In this document: one piece after another, positions 1 to 7,494 of the stretch
Layout of the letters: the number at the start of each line of letters is the position of its first letter
How positions within the stretch are numbered: the first letter of the stretch is position 1
NCBI RefSeq assembly: GCF_019263705.2
Contig: NZ_JADQDK010000001.1
Coordinates: 3,286,001-3,350,000, forward strand
Length of the DNA: 64,000 nt
DNA from: Pseudonocardia abyssalis
GTDB taxonomy: Bacteria > Actinomycetota > Actinomycetes > Mycobacteriales > Pseudonocardiaceae
Direction of reading: 5' to 3'
Made by a program: the position numbers and the translations under genes
Notes under the pieces: generated by a model
The model's database searches: none
The model's input: only the letters and a program-made list of their open reading frames with translations
What the model was told of the DNA's origin: nothing

Positions 1-762
1 TGCCACCTGGACTGGTCGCTGCTCACCGACCGCCGCTTCCCGGAGCTGCTGCCGGCGATGCTGCACCGGGCGAAGGCGGCGGGCGCGGGCGGGATCAAGG
101 TCTGGAAGGACCTCGGTCTCGACGTCCGCGACCACGACGGGCTGCTCGTGCAGCCCGACGACCCCCGCCTGCACGATGTCTGGGAGACCGCGGCCGACCT
201 CGACCTCCCGGTCCTCATGCACACCGCCGACCCCAGGGCGTTCTGGCTGCCGGTGGACCGCACCAACGAGCGGTTCGAGGAGCTGACCCGCCACCCCGAC
301 TGGCACCACGGCTCCCGCGACGTACCCGGCCACGACGAGCTCGTCACCGCGTTCGAGCGGGTCGTGGCCGCACACCCGCGCACCACGTTCGTCGGCGCGC
401 ACGTCGCCAGCTCCGCGGAGGACCTCGACCGCGCGTCGCGGATGCTCGACCGGCTCCCCAACCTGACGGTCGACCTCTCCGCCCGCGAGGCGGAGCTCGG
501 CCGCCAGCCCCGCGCCGCCGCCGCGTTCCTCGCCCGGCACCCCGACCGCGTGCTGTGGGGCACCGACTCGTTCCCGTTCCGCGACGAGCAGTACCGCACC
601 TGGTTCCGGCTCCTGGAGAGCACCGACGAGTACTTCGACTACGGCGCGAACCCGCCCCAGCAGGGTCGCTGGTCGGTGTACGGACTGGGGCTCGACGAGG
701 GCCTCTTGCAGGGGATCTACGCCGGCAACGCCCGCCGCGTCGTGCCCGGACTGCGCGTGTAG
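1..762 (+). CDS. Amidohydrolase family 2 (TIM-barrel metal hydrolase), 5' truncated by window edge
   Basis: The reading frame is open from the first base, so the start lies to the left of the window; 253 residues are visible. The last two thirds of an amidohydrolase-2 TIM barrel can be recognised. There is a His in VLMHTADP, a second His in FVGAHVASSAED and the metal-binding Asp in VLWGTDSFPF near the C-terminus. Family members hydrolyse or decarboxylate small organic or aromatic acids with a divalent metal. The N-terminal HxH motif is not in view, so the substrate cannot be inferred. It is followed after 51 bp by the ATP-grasp gene and is probably not part of the polysaccharide locus. Confidence 0.8.
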   Translation, partial: CHLDWSLLTDRRFPELLPAMLHRAKAAGAGGIKVWKDLGLDVRDHDGLLVQPDDPRLHDVWETAADLDLPVLMHTADPRAFWLPVDRTNERFEELTRHPDWHHGSRDVPGHDELVTAFERVVAAHPRTTFVGAHVASSAEDLDRASRMLDRLPNLTVDLSAREAELGRQPRAAAAFLARHPDRVLWGTDSFPFRDEQYRTWFRLLESTDEYFDYGANPPQQGRWSVYGLGLDEGLLQGIYAGNARRVVPGLRV

Positions 763-813
763 CTTGGTTGCCCCAAACGCCCTCTACCAGAACACGGACG
801 ATCCGGACAACAC

Positions 814-2100
814 ATGACAGAAGATTCGAGTACCCACCCGCGGGCCATTTTCCTGGATCCCAACGACGGTTGCCTCACCATGGCTCGGGTCCTCGTTCGC
901 CGGGGGTGCGACGTGCACCTCCTGGCCGCCGCCGCCAACTCCCACATGCTCACCAGCCGCGGAGTGCACGGCAAGGTCATGCCGGACCCCCGAAGCGACT
1001 CGCAGGCGTGGCTGGACGCGATGCGGTGCCTCGCCGACTCCGGTGGCGGGGTGGTGATCTGCGGCTCGGACGCGGCGAGCGAATGGGTCAGTGCGAACCG
1101 CTCGGCCCTGCCCGACTCCATCCGCACGTTCGAATCCGCCGACGGCGTGCACACCGCGCTGATGGACAAGTACGAGCTCTACAAGCTCGCGGCTGACATC
1201 GGCGTGCGCGCACCGTGGATGCACCGGATCTCGACTCATACCGAACTGCAGGCCATCGACAGCGCCATCACCTACCCCTGCGTCCTGAAGGGTGCCCTCG
1301 GCCACCGGGCCCGGGCGATCCTCGGACACGGGACGGTGCAGGTCGACTCCCGTGACGAGCTCATGACGATGGCGGACGCCCTGCTCGAGAACCAGGTCGC
1401 GTTCCTGCTCACCGAGTTGGTCCCGGGAGACGAGACCGCACTCGAAGGTGCCGTCACCGTTCGGGGGCGCGGCGGCGACTATCCGCTCGAGTACGGCCGG
1501 CACAAGCTCCGGCAGTGGCCGCCTGACTACGGCGTCGGTTCGCTCACCTCGTCGAAGTCGGTTCCCGGCACCCTGGCGATGAACCGCAGGATCCTGGATC
1601 ACGTCGGCTACTTCGGAGTCTCCTCGTGCGAGACCAAACGCCACGCGGGCACGGGCGAGCTCTACCTCATCGAGATCAACGTGCGCGTTCCGGGCTCCTT
1701 CGGCGTGGCGGAGGCGTGTGGCGTCGACGGGTCCTGGCGCCTCTACGCCACCGCCGCGGGTATCCCCCTCGGTCCCCAGCCCGCGCAGGTCGACGGCCGC
1801 CATTCGATGCTCCCCGACATCGAGTGGCTGGCGGTGCGCGCTCGGACGTCGTCGCACGACCAGACCTGGGGGGAGGTGTTCCGGAGTTGGCGGGGCACTC
1901 GCGACTTCGGGATCGTGTCGCTGCGCGACCCGCGTCCGGCGCTCTCGATGCTGGGCACCATGGTGCGGCGCCGTGTCTCGCGGATCGCGCGTGAGCAGTG
2001 GATGCGCCTGCGGGGCCGGCCCGCCGCGACGACCGTCGAGACCACCACCCCCGTGGCACGCATCACCCCCGGACCCGACACCCGGCGCCGTAGCGCCTGA
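814..2100 (+). CDS. ATP-grasp domain protein (carbamoyl-phosphate synthase-like ligase)
   Basis: 428 residues. An N-terminal Rossmann-like pre-ATP-grasp domain (about 10-110, starting AIFLDPNDGCLTMARVL) is followed by an ATP-grasp fold. KYELYKLAADIGVRAPW (about 115-131) opens it. The ATP-binding lysine is in YPCVLKGALGHRARA (about 153-167). The metal-binding segment LYLIEINVRVPGSFG sits near 282-296. Such enzymes activate a carboxylate as an acyl phosphate and join it to an amine, alcohol or thiol. About 60 basic residues, ending Arg/Thr-rich, follow the fold. The gene is just upstream of a polysaccharide flippase, so modification of a surface glycan is a reasonable guess, but the substrate is unknown. 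The ATG has no strong ribosome binding site. Confidence 0.75.
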   Translation: MTEDSSTHPRAIFLDPNDGCLTMARVLVRRGCDVHLLAAAANSHMLTSRGVHGKVMPDPRSDSQAWLDAMRCLADSGGGVVICGSDAASEWVSANRSALPDSIRTFESADGVHTALMDKYELYKLAADIGVRAPWMHRISTHTELQAIDSAITYPCVLKGALGHRARAILGHGTVQVDSRDELMTMADALLENQVAFLLTELVPGDETALEGAVTVRGRGGDYPLEYGRHKLRQWPPDYGVGSLTSSKSVPGTLAMNRRILDHVGYFGVSSCETKRHAGTGELYLIEINVRVPGSFGVAEACGVDGSWRLYATAAGIPLGPQPAQVDGRHSMLPDIEWLAVRARTSSHDQTWGEVFRSWRGTRDFGIVSLRDPRPALSMLGTMVRRRVSRIAREQWMRLRGRPAATTVETTTPVARITPGPDTRRRSA

Positions 2101-2120
2101 TCCCCGGTCCGACCGTCGCC

Positions 2121-2138
2121 CCCGTTCCACCGAACGGG
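2121..2138 (+). terminator. Hairpin downstream of the ATP-grasp gene
   Basis: CCCGTTC and GAACGGG form a perfect 7-bp GC-rich stem with a 4-nt loop, 20 bp after the stop codon at 2100. There is no T-tract, which is common for actinobacterial terminators. It could instead be a structured leader of the next gene. Confidence 0.4.
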
Positions 2139-2244
2139 TGAGCACGGCACCTCCCCACGCCGTCCGGCCCGCTCCGACGGCCGGTACCCTGACGGCGGCG
2201 GAGAGTGCGCCCCGGGGCCGACCCGGGCGACGGAGGAGATGACC

Positions 2245-2298
2245 ATGCCGGCACGACCTCACGGCCTGCGATGTCGCCGTGTCGTGCGCGCATGGTGA
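2245..2298 (+). CDS. Possible 17-residue leader ORF overlapping the flippase start
   Basis: The only strong Shine-Dalgarno sequence in this intergenic region (GGAGGA, 2232-2237) serves an ATG at 2245 after a 7-nt spacer. That ORF encodes MPARPHGLRCRRVVRAW, 17 residues and Arg-rich. Its stop (TGA 2296-2298) overlaps the flippase ATG at 2292, an arrangement typical of translational coupling. It may be a regulatory leader peptide, or the flippase may start elsewhere. No homology is recognised. Confidence 0.3.
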   Translation: MPARPHGLRCRRVVRAW

Positions 2299-4925
2299 AG
2301 ATCCCCGCGGTCGCCCGGCGGGCCGGTTGGAACCTCGGCGACCAGATGCTGGTCAGCCTGACCAACTCGGTCCTGTCGTTCATGGTCGCCAACTCGGTCG
2401 ACGCCCCGTCCTTCGGCGGGTTCTCCGTGGCGTTCACGGTGTTCGCCCTGGTCATCAGCGGCAGCCGGGCCCTGGCCACGTCACCGCTCAACATCCGCTT
2501 CTCCGACGTCGACGCGGCCGAGAGCCACCGCTCCGCCGGGCACGCCACCGGCACCGCGCTGACGATCGGCTTCGCCGCCGGCATCGGCTGCGGCATCGCC
2601 GGGCTCCTGCTCTCCGGGCCCGCCTCGGCCGCGCTGCTCGCGCTGGCCCTGGTGATGCCGATCGTCGTGGTGCAGGACTCCTACCGGTACGTCTTCTTCT
2701 CCCGCGGCAAGCCGTCCGCCGCGGCGCTGAGCGACGGCATGTGGACGATCGCGCAGCTCTCCGCGGTCGCCGCACTGCTCGTGCTCGGTATGGAGTCCGT
2801 GGGCCTGCTGCTGCTGGTCTGGGGCCTCTCGGCCCTCGCCGCGGTCGGCGTCGGCATCAAGCAGTCCGGCACCTGGCCCGACCCCCGCAAGGCGCCCGCC
2901 TGGTTCCGCGAGCACCGCGACCTCACCGGCTACCTGTTCGCCTCCGCCGCCACCGCGCACGGTGCCAACCAGGGCGCGATGCTCGTCATCGCCGGTGTGG
3001 GCACGGTGCAGGCGCTCGGCTCGCTCCGCGGTGCCGCGCTGATCCTCGGGCCGACCTCGATCCTGTCCTCGGCCGCGCTGAGCTTCGCGATCCCCGAGTT
3101 CTCCCGCCGCCGCAAGAACATGACCGACCGGCAGTGGCTGATCGCCGCGGCCGGGGTCTCCGGCGCGGTGGCCTTCCTCGGCCTGTGCTGGGGCGCGTTC
3201 TTCCTCCTCGTGCCCGACCAGGTCGGCATCTTCCTGCTCGACGAGACGTGGCAGGGCACCTCGGAGATCCTCTTCGCGGCCGTCGTCGCGCAGGTGTTCG
3301 CCTGCGGCACCATCGGCCCGGTCGTCATGCTCTACGCGATCGACCGCGCGTCGTCGACGCTGCCGATCCAGATCGTCCTGGGCTCGCTCACGTTCCTGGG
3401 CGGCGTCGGCGGCGTCACGCTGGCCGGGGCCCAGGGCGCGCAGTGGGGCTTCGCGCTCGCCAACCTCGTCGTCATCCCGTTCTGGTTCTTCCGGTTGTGG
3501 CGCGAACTGAAGAAGCGCCGCGACCTGCTCGACGAGGAGGCCGGTCTCGATCCGGACCCGACCGTCGACGACACGACGAGGGTCGCCTCCCGCACCCCGT
3601 CGGCCGCGCACTTCATGGACGACATCTCCTCCGCGCAGATGGCCACGATGATCATGCCGCGGATCGAGCCGCGCGCACCCTCGCCGTCGCCCCGCCCGGG
3701 TCCGCGCCCCACCCCCCGGCCGCCGTCGCCCGTGGCCGCAGCGCCCTCCGACGGAGAGGCCACGCAGGCGGTCCCCACCGCCGCCGGGTCGGGTGTCGAG
3801 GCCACGGAGGTCACCCACGCAAGGACCCCGGCCGACGCGGAGGCCACCCAGGCCACCCGGGCCCGGCCGCCGTCCCCGCGACCCGTCGACGGTCCGGCGC
3901 CGGACGAGCAGGCCCCGGCCCAGCAGCCCCCTGCCCCGCCCACCCCGCAGCCCCGGCCACCGCAGGTGTCCCAGCCGGTACCGCAGCCCATGCCCATGCG
4001 GTCCGGGCCGGCTCCGACGCGGCCCGGGCCCTACGGCCCGCTCACCACCGGCCCCGGCGGACCGCCTCCCGGCCCGGGTGCGCCGTACGGCCGACCGCCG
4101 GGTCCGCCCGGCAACGGGCCGTGGCAGCAGGGTCCCGGCGGACCGCGTCCCCCCGCACCGCGTCCGGGCGGGCCTCGTCCGTTCGCCCCGCAGGGACCAG
4201 GCCCGAACGGTCGGGGCCCGCAGAACCCCGGCCCCCACGGACCGGGCCCCCACGGTGCCGACGGCGCCGGTCCCGGTCACCGCGGTGGCCCGGGTCCGGA
4301 CCGCCCCGGGGCCTACCGCCCCCAGGGCCCGCAGGGCCCCGGACAGCAGGGCCCCGGACAGCAAGGCCCCGGACAGCAGGGACGTCCCGGCCCCGGCGCC
4401 CCGATGCCTCCGCGTCCGACCCAGCCGGGTCCCGCCCAACACGGTCCCGCCCAACACGGTCCCGCCCAGCCGGGTCCGGGCCAGCACGGTCCGGTCCAGG
4501 GGCCGGCCCAGCAGGGGCCTACCCGGGCCCCTCGCCCGAACGGCGACCGTCCCGCCGGTCCGCGCCCGTACCCCGGCCCGCCGCCGGCCCCGCAGGGCGG
4601 CGAACCCGGCCGGGCCCCTCGGCCGACCCCGCGCGACGACCAGGGCCCGCCGCGGCCCACCGGCCCCGACCCCGCCACCGGACGGTCCGCCCCCGCCTCG
4701 TCGAACGAGAACCGCGGCGACGGCTCCCCCCACAACGGGTCGGGAAGCGGGAACGGGTCGGGCAACGGCCGGCCCACCAACGGGAACGGGAGCGGCCGCA
4801 ACGGCGACACCCGCCCCGGACCGGGCGACGCCGCCGCCCCGCAGACCGACCGCGACCGCGTCCCCTCCCCCGACGACGGCGACCACCCCGACGCCTCGCG
4901 CCGCAACGGCCACCCGCGCTCCTGA
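2292..4925 (+). CDS. Wzx/MOP-type polysaccharide flippase with long Pro/Gly/Gln-rich cytoplasmic tail
   Basis: 877 residues from the ATG at 2292. Residues 1-410 form a multi-pass membrane protein of the MATE/MOP polysaccharide exporter type, with an N-terminal amphipathic stretch (NLGDQMLVSLTNSVLSFMVA) and roughly 12 hydrophobic segments ending at FRLWRELKKRR. Proteins of this group flip undecaprenyl-linked oligosaccharide units across the membrane. Residues about 415-877 are low-complexity and disordered, dominated by Pro, Gly, Gln and Arg, with Thr-rich stretches such as DGEATQA and VEATEVT. A usual flippase is 400-500 residues, so the tail doubles the protein. Alternative starts are GTG 2205 and ATG 2271; 2292 is preferred because a small ORF with a good ribosome site ends across it. 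Flippase confidence is good; the tail's role is unknown. Confidence 0.8.
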   Translation: MVKIPAVARRAGWNLGDQMLVSLTNSVLSFMVANSVDAPSFGGFSVAFTVFALVISGSRALATSPLNIRFSDVDAAESHRSAGHATGTALTIGFAAGIGCGIAGLLLSGPASAALLALALVMPIVVVQDSYRYVFFSRGKPSAAALSDGMWTIAQLSAVAALLVLGMESVGLLLLVWGLSALAAVGVGIKQSGTWPDPRKAPAWFREHRDLTGYLFASAATAHGANQGAMLVIAGVGTVQALGSLRGAALILGPTSILSSAALSFAIPEFSRRRKNMTDRQWLIAAAGVSGAVAFLGLCWGAFFLLVPDQVGIFLLDETWQGTSEILFAAVVAQVFACGTIGPVVMLYAIDRASSTLPIQIVLGSLTFLGGVGGVTLAGAQGAQWGFALANLVVIPFWFFRLWRELKKRRDLLDEEAGLDPDPTVDDTTRVASRTPSAAHFMDDISSAQMATMIMPRIEPRAPSPSPRPGPRPTPRPPSPVAAAPSDGEATQAVPTAAGSGVEATEVTHARTPADAEATQATRARPPSPRPVDGPAPDEQAPAQQPPAPPTPQPRPPQVSQPVPQPMPMRSGPAPTRPGPYGPLTTGPGGPPPGPGAPYGRPPGPPGNGPWQQGPGGPRPPAPRPGGPRPFAPQGPGPNGRGPQNPGPHGPGPHGADGAGPGHRGGPGPDRPGAYRPQGPQGPGQQGPGQQGPGQQGRPGPGAPMPPRPTQPGPAQHGPAQHGPAQPGPGQHGPVQGPAQQGPTRAPRPNGDRPAGPRPYPGPPPAPQGGEPGRAPRPTPRDDQGPPRPTGPDPATGRSAPASSNENRGDGSPHNGSGSGNGSGNGRPTNGNGSGRNGDTRPGPGDAAAPQTDRDRVPSPDDGDHPDASRRNGHPRS
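4335..4379 (+). repeat. Three 15-bp tandem units encoding GPGQQ inside the flippase tail
   Basis: Three consecutive copies of GGCCCCGGACAGCAG (the middle one with A at the last position) encode GPGQQGPGQQGPGQQ. A looser run of HGPAQ and PGPGQ pentads follows at about 4430-4500. The units are collagen-like in composition. Confidence 0.8.
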
Positions 4926-5070
4926 CCGGCCGCTCCGCCACGAGATCCGCACCAGCGGTGTTCTGAGCGCGCCGGACCCCGCTCCCGTGGATCCCGCCTC
5001 GGGCGACGCCCGGCAGAGACTCACCTGACGGTCCCCGCTCACCCGGCCGGCCGAACAGCGCTCACCCCAC

Positions 5071-6306
5071 GTGATCGATACCCGCCCGGACACCTCCGTC
5101 CGAGTAAGTCTACTCTCACGTGAGAGTAGGCATCTGCGGAAGGAGACGATCATCGACGCCCCGACGGTCACACCCGGTCCCGCGATCCTGCGCGACCCCA
5201 CGGCCCTGCGCGGCACTCCCCTCGCGCAGGCCTTCGAACCCCGCCGCAACAGCGTCAACGCCCTCCGCCTGGCCCTGGCCGGGATCGTCCTGATCTCGCA
5301 CTCGCTCAAGTTCCAGGGCTACGAGGACCCGGTGGGCCACCTCACCGGTGGCGACGTCGACATGGGCACCATGGCCGTCGACGGCTTCTTCGCGCTGAGC
5401 GGCTTCCTCATCCTCGGCAGCTGGCTCAGCTCGCCGTCCACCGGCCGCTACCTCTGGCGGCGGTGCCTGCGCATCCTGCCGGGCTTCTGGGCCTGCCTCG
5501 TGGTCTCGTCGTTCGTCCTGCTCCCGGTCGCGAGCCTGCTGGAGTTCGGGACGCTCGCCGGGTTCCCGTGGACCGGTGAGCAGTCGGCGCTGACCTACGT
5601 CGTCGACAACGCGGCGCTGTTCGTCCGCCAGTACGAGGTGCCGGGCGTGTTCGGGGGCGAGGCCGTCAACGGGTCGCTCTACACGCTGTTCTACGAGTTC
5701 GCCTGCTACCTCGCGGTCGCCGCACTCGGTGCGCTGGGACTGCTGCGCGACCGCCTCTGGCCCCTGCTCGCCGTCGCGGCGGCCGTGTGGTTGCTCGCGC
5801 TGTCCGAGCTGCTCGACGGCGCAGTACTGACGAGCCGGAGCAGCACGCTGGAGATCGCGCTGCGGTTCGGGTCGATGTTCCTCGCCGGCGCCGTCGCGGC
5901 CCGGGTGGGCCCGCGCCTGCCGATGGGACCGGCGGGCGGTGCCGTCGCGGTGCTCGTGCTGGTCCAGGCCGTCGTGCTCGCCTCGATGGCCACCACCCCC
6001 GAGGCCTCGACCCTGGTCTACGTCGTGATCGCCCCGGCCGCGGTCGCCTACCTGGTGCTGCTGGCCGGCGCGAGCCCGCGACTGCACCGCATCGGGTCGC
6101 GGCGCGACCTGTCCTACGGCCTGTACGTCTACGCGTGGCCCGTGCAGGCGATGCTGCTGCTCGTCGGCGCCGCGGCGTGGCCGTTGCCGCTCTACGCGGC
6201 GGCGTCGCTCGCGGGCGGACTCGCGCTGGCGCTGGCCAGCTGGACCTGGGTCGAGTCGTCCGCGCTGCGCTTCAAGTCCTGGACGCCGGGCCCGTTCAGG
6301 GCGTGA
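5071..6306 (+). CDS. Acyltransferase 3 family membrane protein (locus 1)
   Basis: Up to 411 residues. The typical acyltransferase-3 layout is visible: a first helix with the catalytic His (LRLALAGIVLISHSLKF), then DGFFALSGFLILGSWL, then RRCLRILPGFW, and about ten hydrophobic segments. The family transfers acetyl or other acyl groups to exported glycans at the membrane. The start is doubtful. The first canonical codon is GTG 5071, without a ribosome site and upstream of a 20-bp palindrome. The good AGGAG at 5141-5145 is followed at ordinary spacing only by ATC 5152. Beginning at ATC would give about 384 residues, closer to the family. It converges with the GH5-like gene, overlapping it by 11 bp. 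Confidence 0.85.
   Translation: MIDTRPDTSVRVSLLSRESRHLRKETIIDAPTVTPGPAILRDPTALRGTPLAQAFEPRRNSVNALRLALAGIVLISHSLKFQGYEDPVGHLTGGDVDMGTMAVDGFFALSGFLILGSWLSSPSTGRYLWRRCLRILPGFWACLVVSSFVLLPVASLLEFGTLAGFPWTGEQSALTYVVDNAALFVRQYEVPGVFGGEAVNGSLYTLFYEFACYLAVAALGALGLLRDRLWPLLAVAAAVWLLALSELLDGAVLTSRSSTLEIALRFGSMFLAGAVAARVGPRLPMGPAGGAVAVLVLVQAVVLASMATTPEASTLVYVVIAPAAVAYLVLLAGASPRLHRIGSRRDLSYGLYVYAWPVQAMLLLVGAAAWPLPLYAAASLAGGLALALASWTWVESSALRFKSWTPGPFRA
5110..5129. promoter_or_regulatory. 20-bp perfect palindrome, probable operator
   Basis: CTACTCTCACGTGAGAGTAG is a perfect inverted repeat without a spacer, placed 11 bp before the AGGAG ribosome site of the acyltransferase gene. Length and symmetry fit an operator of a dimeric TetR- or GntR-type repressor. 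It has no T-tract and so is not a terminator. No regulator gene lies beside it. Confidence 0.55.
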
Positions 6307-7414
6307 AGGTACGGAGCAGATCCTGGATCGTCGGGTCGACGTCGAGGTTGCCGTACTCGCACTCCGACGCGTTCTCCGTACCCGGCTGCCAGGCCCACAT
6401 CAGCGCACCGGCGTAGCCCTCGCCCGTCGTGTAGGCCGCGATCTTCGACCCGGCCTGCTCGGCGCGCTCGGCGAAGTCGCGCTCGCAGTCCTCACCGGAC
6501 TCCGAGGCGTAGAGCCCGAACTCCCCCACGATCACCGGCTTGCCCGCCGAGTTGGCGCGCGTGTCCGGTCCGTGGTTGGACTCGACCTCGTTCTCGTCGT
6601 ACTCGTGCAGCGAGGCGATGTCGACGCCCGGCGACTCGTTGAGGCTCAGGAAGTCGGAGTCCTCGCCCACCGCGTACGGGGCGATGGTGCCGCTCGCGAA
6701 GAGCCGGTCCGGGTCGACCTCGTCGGCCGCCGCGCCCATCTCGTCGTAGAACTCGCGGAGCCGCCCGTCGGCGAAGTCGGGCTCGTTGAAGTACTCGAAC
6801 CAGGCGATCGTGGTCTCGCCGCGGTAGCGCTCCAGCAGCGACGTCATGTGCGTCCGGAACGCGTCGCGCTCGCCCTGGTCGTCGTACCAGTCCTCGCCCT
6901 TCTCCGACTCACCGCAGCCGGCGATGGCGTCGTCGAGGGTGATCGTGAGGTAGATGTCGTTGCGCTTCGCGGACTCCACGGCGGCGTCGAGCCGGTCGAG
7001 GTCCCAGTTCTCGAAGAAGAACAGCCGCACCGCGCCGTGGCCGTCGTGGCGCATCGAGGCGAACCAGGCGTCGACCTGCTCCGCGGTCATGCGCTCCTCG
7101 GAGTCGCCGCAGTTGCCCGACCAGACGAAGGAGTTGTAGCCCAGGAGCCACCACGGCTCACCGTTGCGCAGGATGCGGTCGCCCTCGACGGTGATCGGGA
7201 CGTCGGTGCCCATCCCGTCGGCGGCGGGGGGCGATCCCGTGGAGCCACCACCACCGGTGGGGGCCGGTTCGCGGTTCACGACGACCGCGGTGACGACCCC
7301 GACGAGCACGACGAGCGCCAGTGCGGCCGCGATCACCAGCCTGCGGCGGCGACCGGGCGGCGCGACGATCGGTATCGGGTTGGTGGCGGGATCGGGGCCT
7401 GGCGCGTCGGGCAT
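6296..7414 (-). CDS. Membrane-anchored GH5-like glycoside hydrolase
   Basis: 372 residues. A short cytoplasmic head is followed by one transmembrane anchor (about 26-46), a Gly/Ser/Pro linker to about 70, and a TIM-barrel hydrolase outside the cell. The order of motifs matches clan GH-A. The strand-4 acid/base Glu is in WFEYFNEPD (about residue 208). The strand-7 nucleophile Glu is in VIVGEFGLY (about 298). DVPITVEGDRILRNGEPWWLLGYNS, split here as DVPITVEGDR and GEPWWLLGYNS, resembles the start of GH5 mannanases and endoglucanases. It probably cuts the locus's own polysaccharide for release or length control. The substrate cannot be told from sequence. It could also be assigned to a GH5-related family. 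Confidence 0.8.
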   Translation of the reverse strand: MPDAPGPDPATNPIPIVAPPGRRRRLVIAAALALVVLVGVVTAVVVNREPAPTGGGGSTGSPPAADGMGTDVPITVEGDRILRNGEPWWLLGYNSFVWSGNCGDSEERMTAEQVDAWFASMRHDGHGAVRLFFFENWDLDRLDAAVESAKRNDIYLTITLDDAIAGCGESEKGEDWYDDQGERDAFRTHMTSLLERYRGETTIAWFEYFNEPDFADGRLREFYDEMGAAADEVDPDRLFASGTIAPYAVGEDSDFLSLNESPGVDIASLHEYDENEVESNHGPDTRANSAGKPVIVGEFGLYASESGEDCERDFAERAEQAGSKIAAYTTGEGYAGALMWAWQPGTENASECEYGNLDVDPTIQDLLRTFTP

Positions 7415-7494
7415 GGTCAGATCGGCCGAGCTCTCTGGATCACGGCGCGAAAGCTAGCACGGTCTTCCGTAACGTCAGTGTCAACCCGCTGCGG

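Noticed and set aside
2481..5309. 942-codon open frame on the minus strand opposite the flippase
   Set aside because: It is an antisense shadow caused by extreme GC: low-complexity Arg/Gly/Ala translation, no domains, no ribosome site. The plus-strand frame encodes a clear membrane transporter.
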